From positions 11,058,776 through 11,122,775 of the forward strand of contig JASSKH010000021.1 in assembly GCA_031763025.1 (NCBI GenBank): a DNA stretch of 64,000 nt, read 5' to 3'. This DNA is from Macrocystis pyrifera (taxonomy: Eukaryota; Sar; Phaeophyceae; Laminariales; Laminariaceae). A model generated the notes under the pieces. That model ran no database searches. It had not been told where the DNA came from and saw nothing but the letters and a program-made list of their open reading frames with translations. This document shows, piece after piece, positions 1 to 10,100 of this stretch (its first letter is position 1; every line of letters begins with the position of its first letter). Both the position numbers and the translations under genes were made by a program.

Positions 1-296
1 ACCCGCAGGATAAGGAGAGCAAGTACGGTAGCAGGCATCGACCTACTTCGACGAGCAAAGGCAACCGCCGTACATATATACCAGGTATATACCTTCATTT
101 TATTTGCCAAACAAAACCACTCACCTCGACAAAGAAAACGTTCGGGAGTCGACAACGGACCACCCAAGCAACCTCGATACGGAGGGAACAAACTGTGCCG
201 CTGATAAACATGGGGTATCTGCGCGCGGAACTCCCACACACCAAGACAGCGGTTACCCCTCGCTTCTACAGCCCCCAAGACCGTCAGTACAGACAA

Positions 297-462
297 TGCG
301 ATGGCTCTGATTGGCTCAGCTTGAAAAAAATGAAATGTTCTACGATGCTGTATATTCAACGTGATGGCTCTGATTGGCTCAGCTGTGAAGAACGAAACGT
401 TCTGCGATCATGTATGCTGAACGCGATGGCTCTGATTGGCTCAGCTTTTGGAAAAAAAACAA
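297..462 (+). repeat. Three-copy tandem repeat of about 65 bases
   Basis: GATGGCTCTGATTGGCTCAG recurs at about 300, 362 and 426, with AAATGTTC or AAACGTTC between copies. The unit contains TGATTGGCT, which includes a CCAAT box on the minus strand; no gene was found that it could serve. Confidence 0.7.
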
Positions 463-852
463 AACGTTCTGCGTATAGTGCATGTTTTCCTCCTGTCGCT
501 TCTGTACCTGAGGCCGCGGTCACAATACGACAAGTTGCCAACGGTGACCCCTGCGATAGATCCGTTGCTCTTGATGACTTTGGAGGGTGGAACTCCTCTC
601 ACGGCGCACGCCTGGGTCCAGGCGGAGAGGGGTCCGGCGGGACATGGAGAGGTGCGGCAGTTCTGTGGTTTTTAGGGCTGTGAGCTGATTGGAACTCGCG
701 GCTAGTTTGTTGGTTGGGCGTGGCGAAGTAAGCAAGTTATTGACTTACCGGTTCTGTCTATCGATATAAAACTCAATTCGAGCCACAAATCCTCCAGTGA
801 GATACAAATACGCATAACTCCGCGAATTGCCGGGACTGTTGAGGGGTCGGGT

Positions 853-923
853 CAAACCTCGCGGGTCAGGTTGGGTCGGGTCGGGTAAGGGTGACCCGAC
901 CCGACCCGACCTGTGACAGTTCA
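853..923. repeat. GGGTC repeats forming a hairpin
   Basis: GGTTGGGTCGGGTCGGGT is followed at once by TGACCCGACCCGACCCGACC, so the stretch folds on itself. Similar CCCGACC words recur at 1543-1630. Not a standard telomere repeat. Confidence 0.6.
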
Positions 924-965
924 AAAACTTCCTGACCCGTGACGAGCCCAGCAAATTACCTCGCT

Positions 966-1340
966 TGTCTAACTTGAAACTTAGCCAACTGATGACTAGT
1001 CGGCGACTTACAGTCAGTCAATTCACAGGCTACTAATAATGGAACCTACCTAGCCAATCTAGTATCCAGTCGGCGACTCATAGTCAGCCAACTCATAGCC
1101 CTACGAATCATGGAACCTGCCTAGCCAACTAATAACTAGTCGGCGACACATAGTCTGCCAACTCCCAGCCCTACGAATCATGGACCCTACAGTACCCAGC
1201 CAACTAAAAACGAGCCCGGGACTTCTCTGTCAGTCAACTCCCAGCCCTACCAATCCCGGAATCTACCTAGCCAACTAATCCCTGGTCGGTGATTTATAGT
1301 CAGCCAACTCCCAGCCCTGCTAATCATGGAACCCACCTAC
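966..1340 (+). repeat. Tandem repeat, about 68-base unit
   Basis: About five copies of AGCCAACT-AATAACTAGTCGGCGAC-A-CAGTCAGCCAACTC-CAGCCCTACGAATCATGGAACC, with point changes and small indels. No coding potential. Confidence 0.72.
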
Positions 1341-1744
1341 CTGGTAAGACTTTACGCCCTGTTTTGCGCATTTTCCCAGGCATGGAAGTATTGCTGCCGG
1401 TGCGGTGCCAGCGTCGAAGTGTCGTTTACTGTTCGTGCTTCTTCTGCCACTTCCTGTCTATACGGCACTAACATCCAACAGTACCGCCCGTAACGCAACG
1501 TTGAAAAAAAAAGAGACGCAACTTGTAAACATCGCAGCGTAACCCGACCCCGAACCGACATGTGAGATTTTGAAAATCTCCCGACCCAATCTGACCCGAC
1601 CAGCGAGATGTTGACCTCCTGACCCGTGAAGCCTTGGTACTTGGTAGTGTACATACTCTGGAGTACTCGAGTACCAAATTTGGCTGTGTTGGTCATACTC
1701 GGGTAGGTACCCGGGTATCTCCAGACACAATCGGTTAGGTACCT

Positions 1745-1990
1745 GACTACTTCCAACATACTCAGGTAGGAAACCGGGTACCCCAGAGCATATATCCGGG
1801 AAGATACCCGGGTAGGCCCAGAGTATATATTCCGGTAGATACCCGGGTAACCCAGAGGATATATCCGGGTAGGTACCCGGGTACTCCCAGAGGATATATC
1901 CGGGTAGGTACTCGGGCACCTCCAGAGTATTTCCGGGTAGGTTCAAGGGTACTCCCAGATTATATACCCGGGTAGGTACCCGGGTGCTGC
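1745..1990 (+). repeat. Tandem repeat, about 36-base unit
   Basis: Six to seven copies of GGTACCCGGGTACTCCCAGAG-GATATATCCGGGTA. Each unit has a KpnI/SmaI-like palindrome (GGTACCCGGG) and a TATATC step. Confidence 0.75.
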
Positions 1991-2555
1991 CACAGTAGAC
2001 ACCCTGTTAAACACACCCTTGCCAAAGGCTTGCTGGTCCAGTACCTGAGTTGTGATGCCCATCTTGTCCTTGATGCCGCCAAACGATAGGCAGGACAGTG
2101 GCACGCGCAAGGCCTGCGCGGGTGAATGCGTGGGTGTGTGTTGAGCCAGTCGCGGTGGTGTGTGTGTGTGGGGGGGGGGGGGGGGGGCGTCTGGTGTCCC
2201 CGCTCCGATCGCAGGTGGCAGGCTGTCAAGGGCAAGGGCGACGCCGACTGAGGGGAATGACACGCGATGAAAACAAAAACCAAACACCAAAACAAGAGCA
2301 ACTTACTGCCACGCTCAACACGCAAGCAAAAAGAAGAGAAGATGAAGTGTCAAAACGCGCGTCTTAACGTTGTTCTCCTACCTGCAGCAGTACTGTTGTG
2401 GTACATAATATACGAGATACTGTAGCTGGGACGTCGTTCTTGTTTTTTTGGTCTTTGTGTGGACAAGAAAGTACCCCTAAATAGACCGGCAGCATACGCA
2501 TACGATTGTAGACACCTTTCTCATCTGTCTTTTTTCGGGCCGACTGATCGATTTG

Positions 2556-2890
2556 ACTGCACTGCTGTCCCCACCGCCACAGACACCACCACCAACAGAC
2601 GACCAGCACCAGCACCCCCCCAGCACGAGAACCAGAATCAGCACCCCCTTCTCCCCCGCCCACCACTCACCACTACCACCACCACCACTACGACCGCCGT
2701 CACCGCCGACACCACCACCCCCACTAGCACCACCAACACCAACATTGGCACCATCACCAGAATCAGTATCATCACCCCCACTAATCACCCCGTATACCAC
2801 CATTGCCACCACCGCCAACACCACAGTCACCACACACCTCTCCCCTAGACCCCCACCGCCGCCTCCACCACCCACGACAACAGCCACTGT
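2556..2890 (+). repeat. CCA-rich simple repeat tract
   Basis: Imperfect ACC/CAC trinucleotide repeats open in several frames on both strands. Long Thr/Pro or Gly/Val frames here come from the repeat and are not taken as genes. Confidence 0.7.
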
Positions 2891-3376
2891 CAGCTATCAC
2901 ACCTTAGCAAGAGAGGTCGCCACTCGGTGATGTTCTTGCCCCTCCTTGCGCAGAGCAAACCTTACCCAGGCACTTCCGCCTCCGCCGGCAGCCCCCCCTT
3001 GCGGGCAGCTGTTACTGTAGCCCCAATGAAACGCGTGCGCGACGCAGCATGGAAGACAACGCCGCAAAAAGCGAAAATCGCGGCGCGCTTAACCGGAGCC
3101 AGACCCGCCAGGGAGGGTACGAGCAGCCCTAAAGCTACGGGGGAGCTATCTAACCCGTACACATATGAAAAAAGTGTCTTCACACTAATTCCTAGTATGC
3201 CCAACAAAATTGGCTACAGTTCTTAACCCTTAAACCACCGAAAAAAAAACTGTCACACTATAATCCAAGTATTACGTCCCAAGAAATGGCTCAGTTCTTA
3301 GGGGGTTGAGTGAGTCGATTCAGTATTTTTGCCGCGATTTGGCGAGGGCGGAGAGGGCAGTACCGGCGGGGGGGGG

Positions 3377-3891
3377 TGTACTCATTATCATGCATGGCCG
3401 TAGTCATATGACCATAGACCCTCGCATCCCTACAATGCCGGGACGGAGCACGTCGGGTTTTCATTGCTTGCACCAAGCGCGAAGCGCCGTGGGGTGTTAG
3501 GCGAGTCGCATGAAGGGTGAGCTGCATCCTATTAAGAACCGCTTTTGAATCGGATTTTCTTGCATGTGGATAACATTGTTCATGAATCGATTTATTTTCT
3601 GGTGTGGCCACTTCCAGAGATGGCAACGGTTTTCTATGTAACTGCCTCGTGGGTGCCTTACCATATACACACTACGCGATACGATCGTCCCCCTTGTGCA
3701 GAGCTAAGGTTCTCCCTGCACCAAAACGATCTAACTCGATCGCCAGCCGTGGTGACCGCCATACAAAAATAAAATAAAAAACGGTACCCTGGTTGTCTAG
3801 TTCACGCAGTCAGAGGCGTGTTTTACAGCGTCGTCGCCAACCGACGCCAACCCAACCAATATATCTATATATGTATCAGTTATACAATATA
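3377..3891 (+). mobile_element. G-run-bracketed element A, full copy
   Basis: A 515-base body beginning TGTACTCATTATCATGCATG and ending ATCAGTTATACAATATA. It is preceded by nine G (3368-3376) and followed by nine G (3892-3900). It contains GCCGGGACGGAGCACGTCGG, GAAGCGCCGTGGGGTGTTAG and CGTGGTGACCGCC. No long reading frame. The full minus copy is 44327-44841; shorter copies are 34506-34930, 46048-46405 (minus), 45940-46024 (minus), 5757-5884 and 62921-63040. Confidence 0.7.
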
Positions 3892-3919
3892 GGGGGGGGG
3901 CAAGTACCACGGGGTACCA

Positions 3920-4052
<133 letters not shown>

Positions 4053-4061
4053 GGGGGGGGG

Positions 4062-4131
4062 CGTACTCATTTGTTGCTTGCCTTAGTCATTTGACCATTG
4101 ACCACGCATCTCTTTCGAGATGGAGTACCAC
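4062..4131 (+). repeat. G-run-bracketed unit B
   Basis: A 70-base unit CGTACTCATTTGTTGC...CGAGATGGAGTACCAC between G runs on both sides (3921-4061 and 4132-4220). The flank before the long G run (GTACCACGGGGTACCAC) matches the unit's own end, so this is a tandem of unit plus G run. Related units: 5107-5255 and 35375-35663 (minus). Confidence 0.65.
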
Positions 4132-4211
4132 GGGGGGGGGGGGGGGGGGGGGTAGGGGGGGGGGGGGGGGCGTGGGGGGGGGGGGGGATAGGGGGGGGGG
4201 GGGGGGGGGGC
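4132..4211 (+). repeat. Interrupted G runs
   Basis: G runs broken by single TA, C, T and ATA steps, followed by CGGCGTACTCATG, which is the start of another B-type junction with no recognisable body behind it. Confidence 0.75.
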
Positions 4212-4487
4212 GGCGTACTCATGCTGTGAGGTGCTGATTCTACGCTACGCTACACCGTCATCATCACCACCACGATCACCATCCTCCTCATCAATCATCC
4301 CTCGATTAACGGGGGGGACACACTAAGCACAACCGAATATCATGCGTCAACCAATACCTCATACCTCGTATATACTGATATACACTACCGGCAGATTGTA
4401 CTTTCGTCAGGTCGTTCACGTTCATGCTTTTTTCGGGTGCGTCGTAGCGTCTGACTGCTGAGACGTTCTACGATACAGGTATCACAT

Positions 4488-4597
4488 TTATTACGGGGGA
4501 CCGTAGTAAATAGGACCAAATATTGCTAGTAAAAATAGGGAAATATATAGGTTTTTGTTTGTACCGTAGGTCCTATTTACTATGCCCCCCCGTAACA
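4488..4597. mobile_element. MITE family 1 (TTACGGGGGNCC... palindrome)
   Basis: About 110 bases with near-perfect terminal inverted repeats of about 28 bases, beginning CTATTACGGGGGWCCATAGT and ending with its complement, and an AT-rich core containing TAGGTTTTT. No coding capacity. The best-bordered copy (24440-24552) is flanked by TA, as expected for Tc1/mariner-type insertion. At least 14 near-complete copies occur in this window. Confidence 0.72.
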
Positions 4598-5068
4598 GGA
4601 AAAAAAACTTTCTGAGCCGCCACTTGAAGGGGGTACAGTACCTCAGTCAGATCGTGGGGACATCTGTATCTAACTATGGCAGGTGCGCGTCCCATACATC
4701 CCAATCATCAGTAGTTTTCATGTTTGTCCTCGTTGAATCCCGCATTATACCCGGGGGGGACATAGGAGTCTCAGAAAAAATAGGGCGAACGTCGATCGTA
4801 GAACGCCCCTACTATGCATTACGATCCCCCCCTCCCGCAGAGGTCACCTTGCGGCGTCTCTCCCCGCAACCCCGTCGATATCCCCGCGGCGCCCTGCCGA
4901 GCCATCGCTCCCGTCGGAGCGGCCACGCTTCCGCTTGCCGCCGCGGAGGCGCCTGCTCCAGAACACGGAGATGCGCTGAACGCTGGTGTCTTCCGCGTCA
5001 CTGCAGGTCTTGGTTTGGAGGTACGGAAACGCCTCTATTGCGGAGGGGGGGGGGGCGGGGGTGACGGT

Positions 5069-5106
<38 letters not shown>

Positions 5107-5255
5107 CGTCATTCATTGCTTGCCTTAGTCTTTTGACTATCGACCACGCATCCCTTTCGAGACGGAGCACCGTTCCTACTCCGAACGGAGACACCTCCAA
5201 CATTCGGGCGCTCATCACGTTGTTTCCATATATCACGTAGAAACCTTTTCGGCGC
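5107..5255 (+). repeat. G-run-bracketed unit B, longer copy
   Basis: Between 37 G (5070-5106) and an interrupted G run (5256-5302). It shares TTGCTTGCCTTAGTC and ACGCATCCCTTTCGAGACGG with 4062-4131, then adds GAGACACCTCCAACATTCGG and ATATCACGTAG. Confidence 0.62.
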
Positions 5256-5370
5256 GGGGGTGGGGGGGGGGGGGGGGGGGGGGGGGGTTTTGGGGGGGGG
5301 GGGTTCATACGGTGCGGGCCCCGCCAACAACAAACGCCTGAACCGAGCAAGGCTTAGAAATTATAACCTT

Positions 5371-5474
5371 AACCCTCTTAGGAGTGCAGTCTCTTCATCG
5401 ATAGATCAGTTTCGGGGACAAACTGCTTAAAATTCAAGTGGTTTGTCCCCAAAACGAGACTGACTGCAGTACTA
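5371..5474. mobile_element. Palindromic element family 2 copy, diverged
   Basis: Keeps GGGGACAAACTGCTTAAAATTCAAG and the TTTGTCCCCAAAAC arm; outer arms are less regular. Confidence 0.6.
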
Positions 5475-5584
5475 CTATTACGGGGGGCCATAGTAAATAG
5501 GACCAAATATTGTTCGTAAAGCTAGGTAAATATATAGGTTTTTATGTATACCATAGGTCCTGTTACCTATGGACCCCCGTAACA
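5475..5584. mobile_element. MITE family 1 copy
   Basis: Inverted ends CTATTACGGGGGG and CCCCCGTAACAG; same core as the copy at 4488. Directly follows a family 2 palindrome. Confidence 0.72.
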
Positions 5585-5756
5585 GAAGGGATATTACTGT
5601 GATAGCGTCCTTTCAAAAATCTTGAGCAGAATAGGCTATAATATACAAATATATAAATACGGGGTTTGGGTAGCGCTCGCCGCTGAGCACGAGCTCAAAT
5701 CCTATTTTTTTAGCATCCTCCACAAAGTTAGCCTTATGTTCTTATTATACCTGGTA

Positions 5757-5884
5757 TATATTTGCCACTCGTGGAGCTATGCGGTAGACCCTCGCATCTC
5801 TACAATGCCGGGACGGAGCACGTCGGGTTTCACCGACCAGAAAGGCGTTGCTTGCACCGAGCGCGAAGTACCGTGAGGTGTTCG
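5757..5884 (+). mobile_element. G-run-bracketed element A, short copy
   Basis: Joins the element within its left part (GTAGACCCTCGCATC), runs to GTGAGGTGTTCGG and passes directly into a G run at 5885-5907. Confidence 0.58.
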
Positions 5885-6046
5885 GGGGGTGGGGGGGGGG
5901 GGGGGGGAGTTGAAGCATTTTTTGTCGAGTTGTTTTGATTGGACGATAGGGGCTGGACTGAAAGTAAATAATGTTTTGATTGGTTGGTGGTGTCGAAGCG
6001 ATACTATTTTGCCTGGTGACTCCGCAGAAACGCCGATAACTCAATG

Positions 6047-6081
6047 TCACGGGGATCGAAGATGTTGCTTACTCTCTACTT
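6047..6081 (-). CDS. Possible terminal exon of unrecognised protein
   Basis: A strong pyrimidine tract and CCCCCAG on the minus strand are followed by two bases that fit phase 1 of the exon ending at 7048, ten codons and TGA. Very short, so support is weak. Confidence 0.2.
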
Positions 6082-6796
6082 CTGGGGGAGAGAGGAGGGG
6101 GGAGGGGGTATGATGAGCTCTCGCTCTGGAGAGCCTTGTGAGATGAGGCGGAAGCGCGGGGGAGAAGGAAGGACGGGCAGAGGGAGGTGATGAGTCCCCA
6201 CCCAAGTGAGCTTTGCGAGGCAGGGCGTGGGGGGGGGGGGGGAGGGGCGGAGCGGGGGTATGGTGAGCTCTCGCTCTGGAGAGATTCGTGAGTTGGGGTG
6301 AGGGCGTGGGGGTAAGGGGGGGGGGGGGGGGGCATGGTGAGCTCCCGCTCTCGAGAGCGGGTTGCCTCCAGATAATACCGGACAAGGCTTCGATTTTTGT
6401 CTCTACCAATAGAAACAAGACTTGGGTACAGAAATATTCAATTTTTCTGATTTTCTCTTGGCCGTACTCACAGCTTGCGGCCTGTCTACGCACTTGTGCG
6501 CGTGTGGAGCAAGGGCGTGTGGCAAGTCTATCATTTCTCAGGTGGGGATGGGGGAGGGGGGCACACACGGAAAAAGCCGAGATCGATCGCGCCAACCGGT
6601 CGTGAGATCCAGCGAAAATCCTTGTAGTACTACACACTACTACCCTACAGTAGTTCCAATTGTTTTGAAAAGACAATGGGAATGCAGTCCTAAAGTAGTT
6701 AATCGCTTCTTCTTCCACGACCTCCGAGCCATGGTTGGAGTCGAGCGCAACGACCATCGACACAGCATGCGCACTGTGATATCTCTCTCGGATGCG

Positions 6797-6985
6797 AAGC
6801 AAGCAAGCAAACAAGCAAGCAAGAGAGCAAACGAGCAAGCAAGCCAGCCAGCCAAAGAGCAAAAGAGCAAGCTAGAAAAAGAGCAAGAAAGCAAGCACGC
6901 AAGCAAAAGCAAGCAAGCAAACCAGCAAGCAAACCAGCAAGCAAGCAAACCAGCAAGCAAACCAGCAAGCAAGCAAACCAGCAGG
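6797..6985 (+). repeat. GCAA tetranucleotide tract
   Basis: About 190 bases of (GCAA)n with AAAGAG and CCA interruptions. Translated frames (Gln-Ala-Ser-Lys or Leu-Leu-Ala-Cys) are repeat artefacts. Confidence 0.75.
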
Positions 6986-7047
6986 CACGTCTGTGCCGTT
7001 GCCCTCTTCCCCCCCAGCGCCCCCCTCCCTCCCCGCTTCCTTCCCAC

Positions 7048-7151
7048 CTGCTATAGCGCGGTGCACCAGGGTCCTGTTAGTCCTATCCTTGTCTGAGGAC
7101 AGCGTGATGCCCTTCTCGGCTCCTTCGCCGCCCGGACCACGGTTGACCATC
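7048..7151 (-). CDS. Possible exon (MVNRGPGGEGAEKG...)
   Basis: Begins after GAATTCAG with one base that fits phase 2 of the exon at 10135, encodes G-I-T-L-S-S-D-K-D-R-T-N-R-T-L-V-H-R-A-I, and ends GCAG|GTGGGA. The block D-K-x-R-x-x-R-x-x-V-H resembles R3H and TruD-type motifs, but too weakly to name. Confidence 0.35.
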
Positions 7152-10100
7152 CTGAATTCAACGGTAGCGGTCAACGGTCATGGTCAACGGCAGTGATGAA
7201 CGGTCATGAACAACGGTCATGGTGAACGGTAGCTGTTAACGCCCATGGTAAACGGTCATGAGCAAACGTCGTGGTCAATTGCAATGGTGAACGATAATGG
7301 CAAACCGTCATGGTCGAACGTCGTGGTCAACGGTCACGGTAAAAAACCATGGTCGACACTAGTGGTGACCGATCGTGGTGAGTGGTATTGAAGGACGTTC
7401 ATGGTCATAGGTCACGGCCAACGGTCATGGTGAGCGATCATGGGGACCGGGAAATGGCGAACGGTCACGACCAACGGCCATAGGCCAACCGTCATAATCA
7501 CCGGACATGGTTAACGTTCGCGGTCAGCAGCCATGGCCAGCGGTTGAGGCTGACGGCCATGGCAAGCAATCGTGGCTAATGGTCATAGTCAACGGGCATT
7601 ACAGGGTGTCGAGGGAGGGCGGCGTACTACTATAGAATGCCGTACTTGCAGGGTCACGACAATGGGCGTTTTGTTTGCGACAGGCTGTGGGTCTTTGGAA
7701 CGGGGGGGGGGGGGGGGGGGAGGGGGGTAGAGAGGCGCGACGTTTGGGGCTAGCCGTGCGTCAAACGCGGAAACAAGAGTGAGAGTCGGAAGACCGTCAC
7801 GTGTAACGTCACACAAAGTCATGACATTTGGCATGGTATCAGGCGACACCCGTCACATCATGTCTGGCCGTATCAGCCACCTCATGTGATGCAACGCAGC
7901 ACCAGATCAGGTGACGTCATTTTCGTGCCGTGTCAGGCCCCGTCGGGTCCGGTTACGCTGTGTATCCCCAATAGGGTTGGGCATAGAACGATATTCCAGT
8001 TTGATACCTGGTATGCGATACTGATAAACAAAAAAAAATCGTAATCGATACGATTTCGATATTCGATACATGGAAGCTTTCCTTCAGTGTACATGCAGCA
8101 TAAAAAACACGGGGTATCTCAGGGGCCTGAGGGCAGAACACAATTAATGAAAAATTACACTACGAGTATTTGACTCAGGTAGTATAGCTCACGTAATTAA
8201 TCGATTTATTTCGTCGACTCCCAGACTAAATACACCAAAGTAGCTCTACGGGTGACCATAGTAAATAGGACCAAATATTGTTAGAAAAAAATAGGGAAAT
8301 ACATAGGTTTGTGTGTGTACCGCAGGTCCTATTTACTATGCCCCCCCGTAATCGTAAACTTATCATACCAGTTATCACGGAGACCCGTAGTAAATAGGCC
8401 CCAAAATAGGCCGAAAGCATCCACTTTGGTGTGCTTATATCAAGAACTACCGCGCGAATCGAAAACGTCGTCTGTGCAAAACAGGCCGGTTGATGATAGA
8501 CTTCCCATCGATGCCGCATTCACATTCTTCAGAAATACACCGGGAAGTCCCTCTCGCCCCCTATGGGCCGATATATTAGGGGCCACTACCGTGACTGTAT
8601 TCGGTAGTTACTCGCTTAAAAGAGCCCAACCGGTCAGAACATGATGAGCTAAAAAGCCCCAAATTGGTGCTTTCTACTGTTTTGCTCAAGTCGCATTGTA
8701 CTCCAAATAGTATAGGAGGCATTACCCTCCGTGGCCTTCTGGACCAAAAGTGATCACTTGGTGTCGTTCCCTCTCCCGCCGGAACGTGCCTTCATTTTTA
8801 TCGCCGCGTAGATTTCAAGGTTCATTTTGCTCGTCGATTTCCATTGAGTACTGCACACCTCAGACATTTCGTATACTATTACGGGGAGCCATCGTAATCC
8901 TATGTAATACATATTAATAGTTGTTGTTCTCACATTAATTCTGAAATCAAGGAGTCCGTGGTCACAGGCAGGAGCTGGACCCCTCGAGGAAGATCCGAAA
9001 AAAAAACCATTTAAAAAAAAAAAAAAAAATTCGGCTGGGAAGCGCGACGCTTCCCACCTCCCACCTAAAAATACACGAGACGAAGAAGACGCACACAAAA
9101 ACGAAATCAATCTGCAAACAAAACCAATATGGTCGCGGGTATCCCCTCAAGTACAGCATAGAGTTCCCCCCGTTCTCACATAACCAACTCGTGGCTACTG
9201 ACTACAGCGGTTGCTGTAATACATTGTACCCAAAACCCACGATTAACCCAAAAACCCAGTACCCCCCAGAGTATGTTTACACATCATATGTGGCTATCAT
9301 TACTACTGTGCGTTCCCCCGCCAGCCTGGGTACGTACGTATGAAAAACATCAAGGCCTCGTGCTGAAACCCCGGGAAATCGTGTTATGCACTCCCTCCGA
9401 AAAAAAAAAAAAACATTTTGAGCGCCCGCCACGCGTTCCAAAGTGCACGGATCGCACCTCGACCAACGTGTCCGGCCGGACCTCCCGTGTCGGGGTGCTT
9501 AGCGTTTTGCCGAAAAGCGCAATTTATTGTACGAAGAGAAAAGTAGGAAAATGTACGAAAAAAAACACACGTATACATCTACATCTACCATTGCGAGGGG
9601 CCATAGCAATGTATCCCCCAAATTCTTACAGATCTTATCTGGTTCTGATTAATACTACAGTACTATTAGTATGTTCCCCCGCGACAACAACACCTGCTAA
9701 CAACACCAGCCGAGCAAATGTTAGTGCAGGTAAGGGTACAGGTAGGTGCAAGTGTAACTATTCAGCCATGTGTTCAGCTACCACAAGCTCTATATTTCGA
9801 ATCTCACGCAAATCTATCCGCGGCAGAACAGAGCAACGAAACCGACTCGAAAACAGTGGCAGCAGCAGGAGCAGTAAACAGTAACAGGAGCAGCAGCAGA
9901 GGCGGCGGCGGCGGCGGCGGCGGCAGCGACAACCACAACAACAAAAACAACAGCAACAGCAACAGCAACAGCAACAGTAATAACTAATGACAACGGCAAC
10001 AAACAACTGCACCAATACCACCGCCAACATCAACATCACCAGCACAACCACTACTAACATCACCACAGCCACCACCAGCACCGCCACCAGCATAACCAGC

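Noticed and set aside
853..923. Interstitial telomere
   Set aside because: The unit is GGGTC with an inverted partner; it is not TTAGGG or TTTAGGG and is not a simple array.
2098..2930. Long open frames rich in Thr/Pro/His (plus) or Gly/Val (minus)
   Set aside because: All arise from CCA/CAC trinucleotide repeats; no frame stands out and no splice or start context supports a gene.
6047..7047. Frames rich in Leu/Ala/Cys or Gln/Ala/Ser/Lys
   Set aside because: Products of the GCAA tetranucleotide tract in different frames; only the short splice-bordered segments were kept as candidates.
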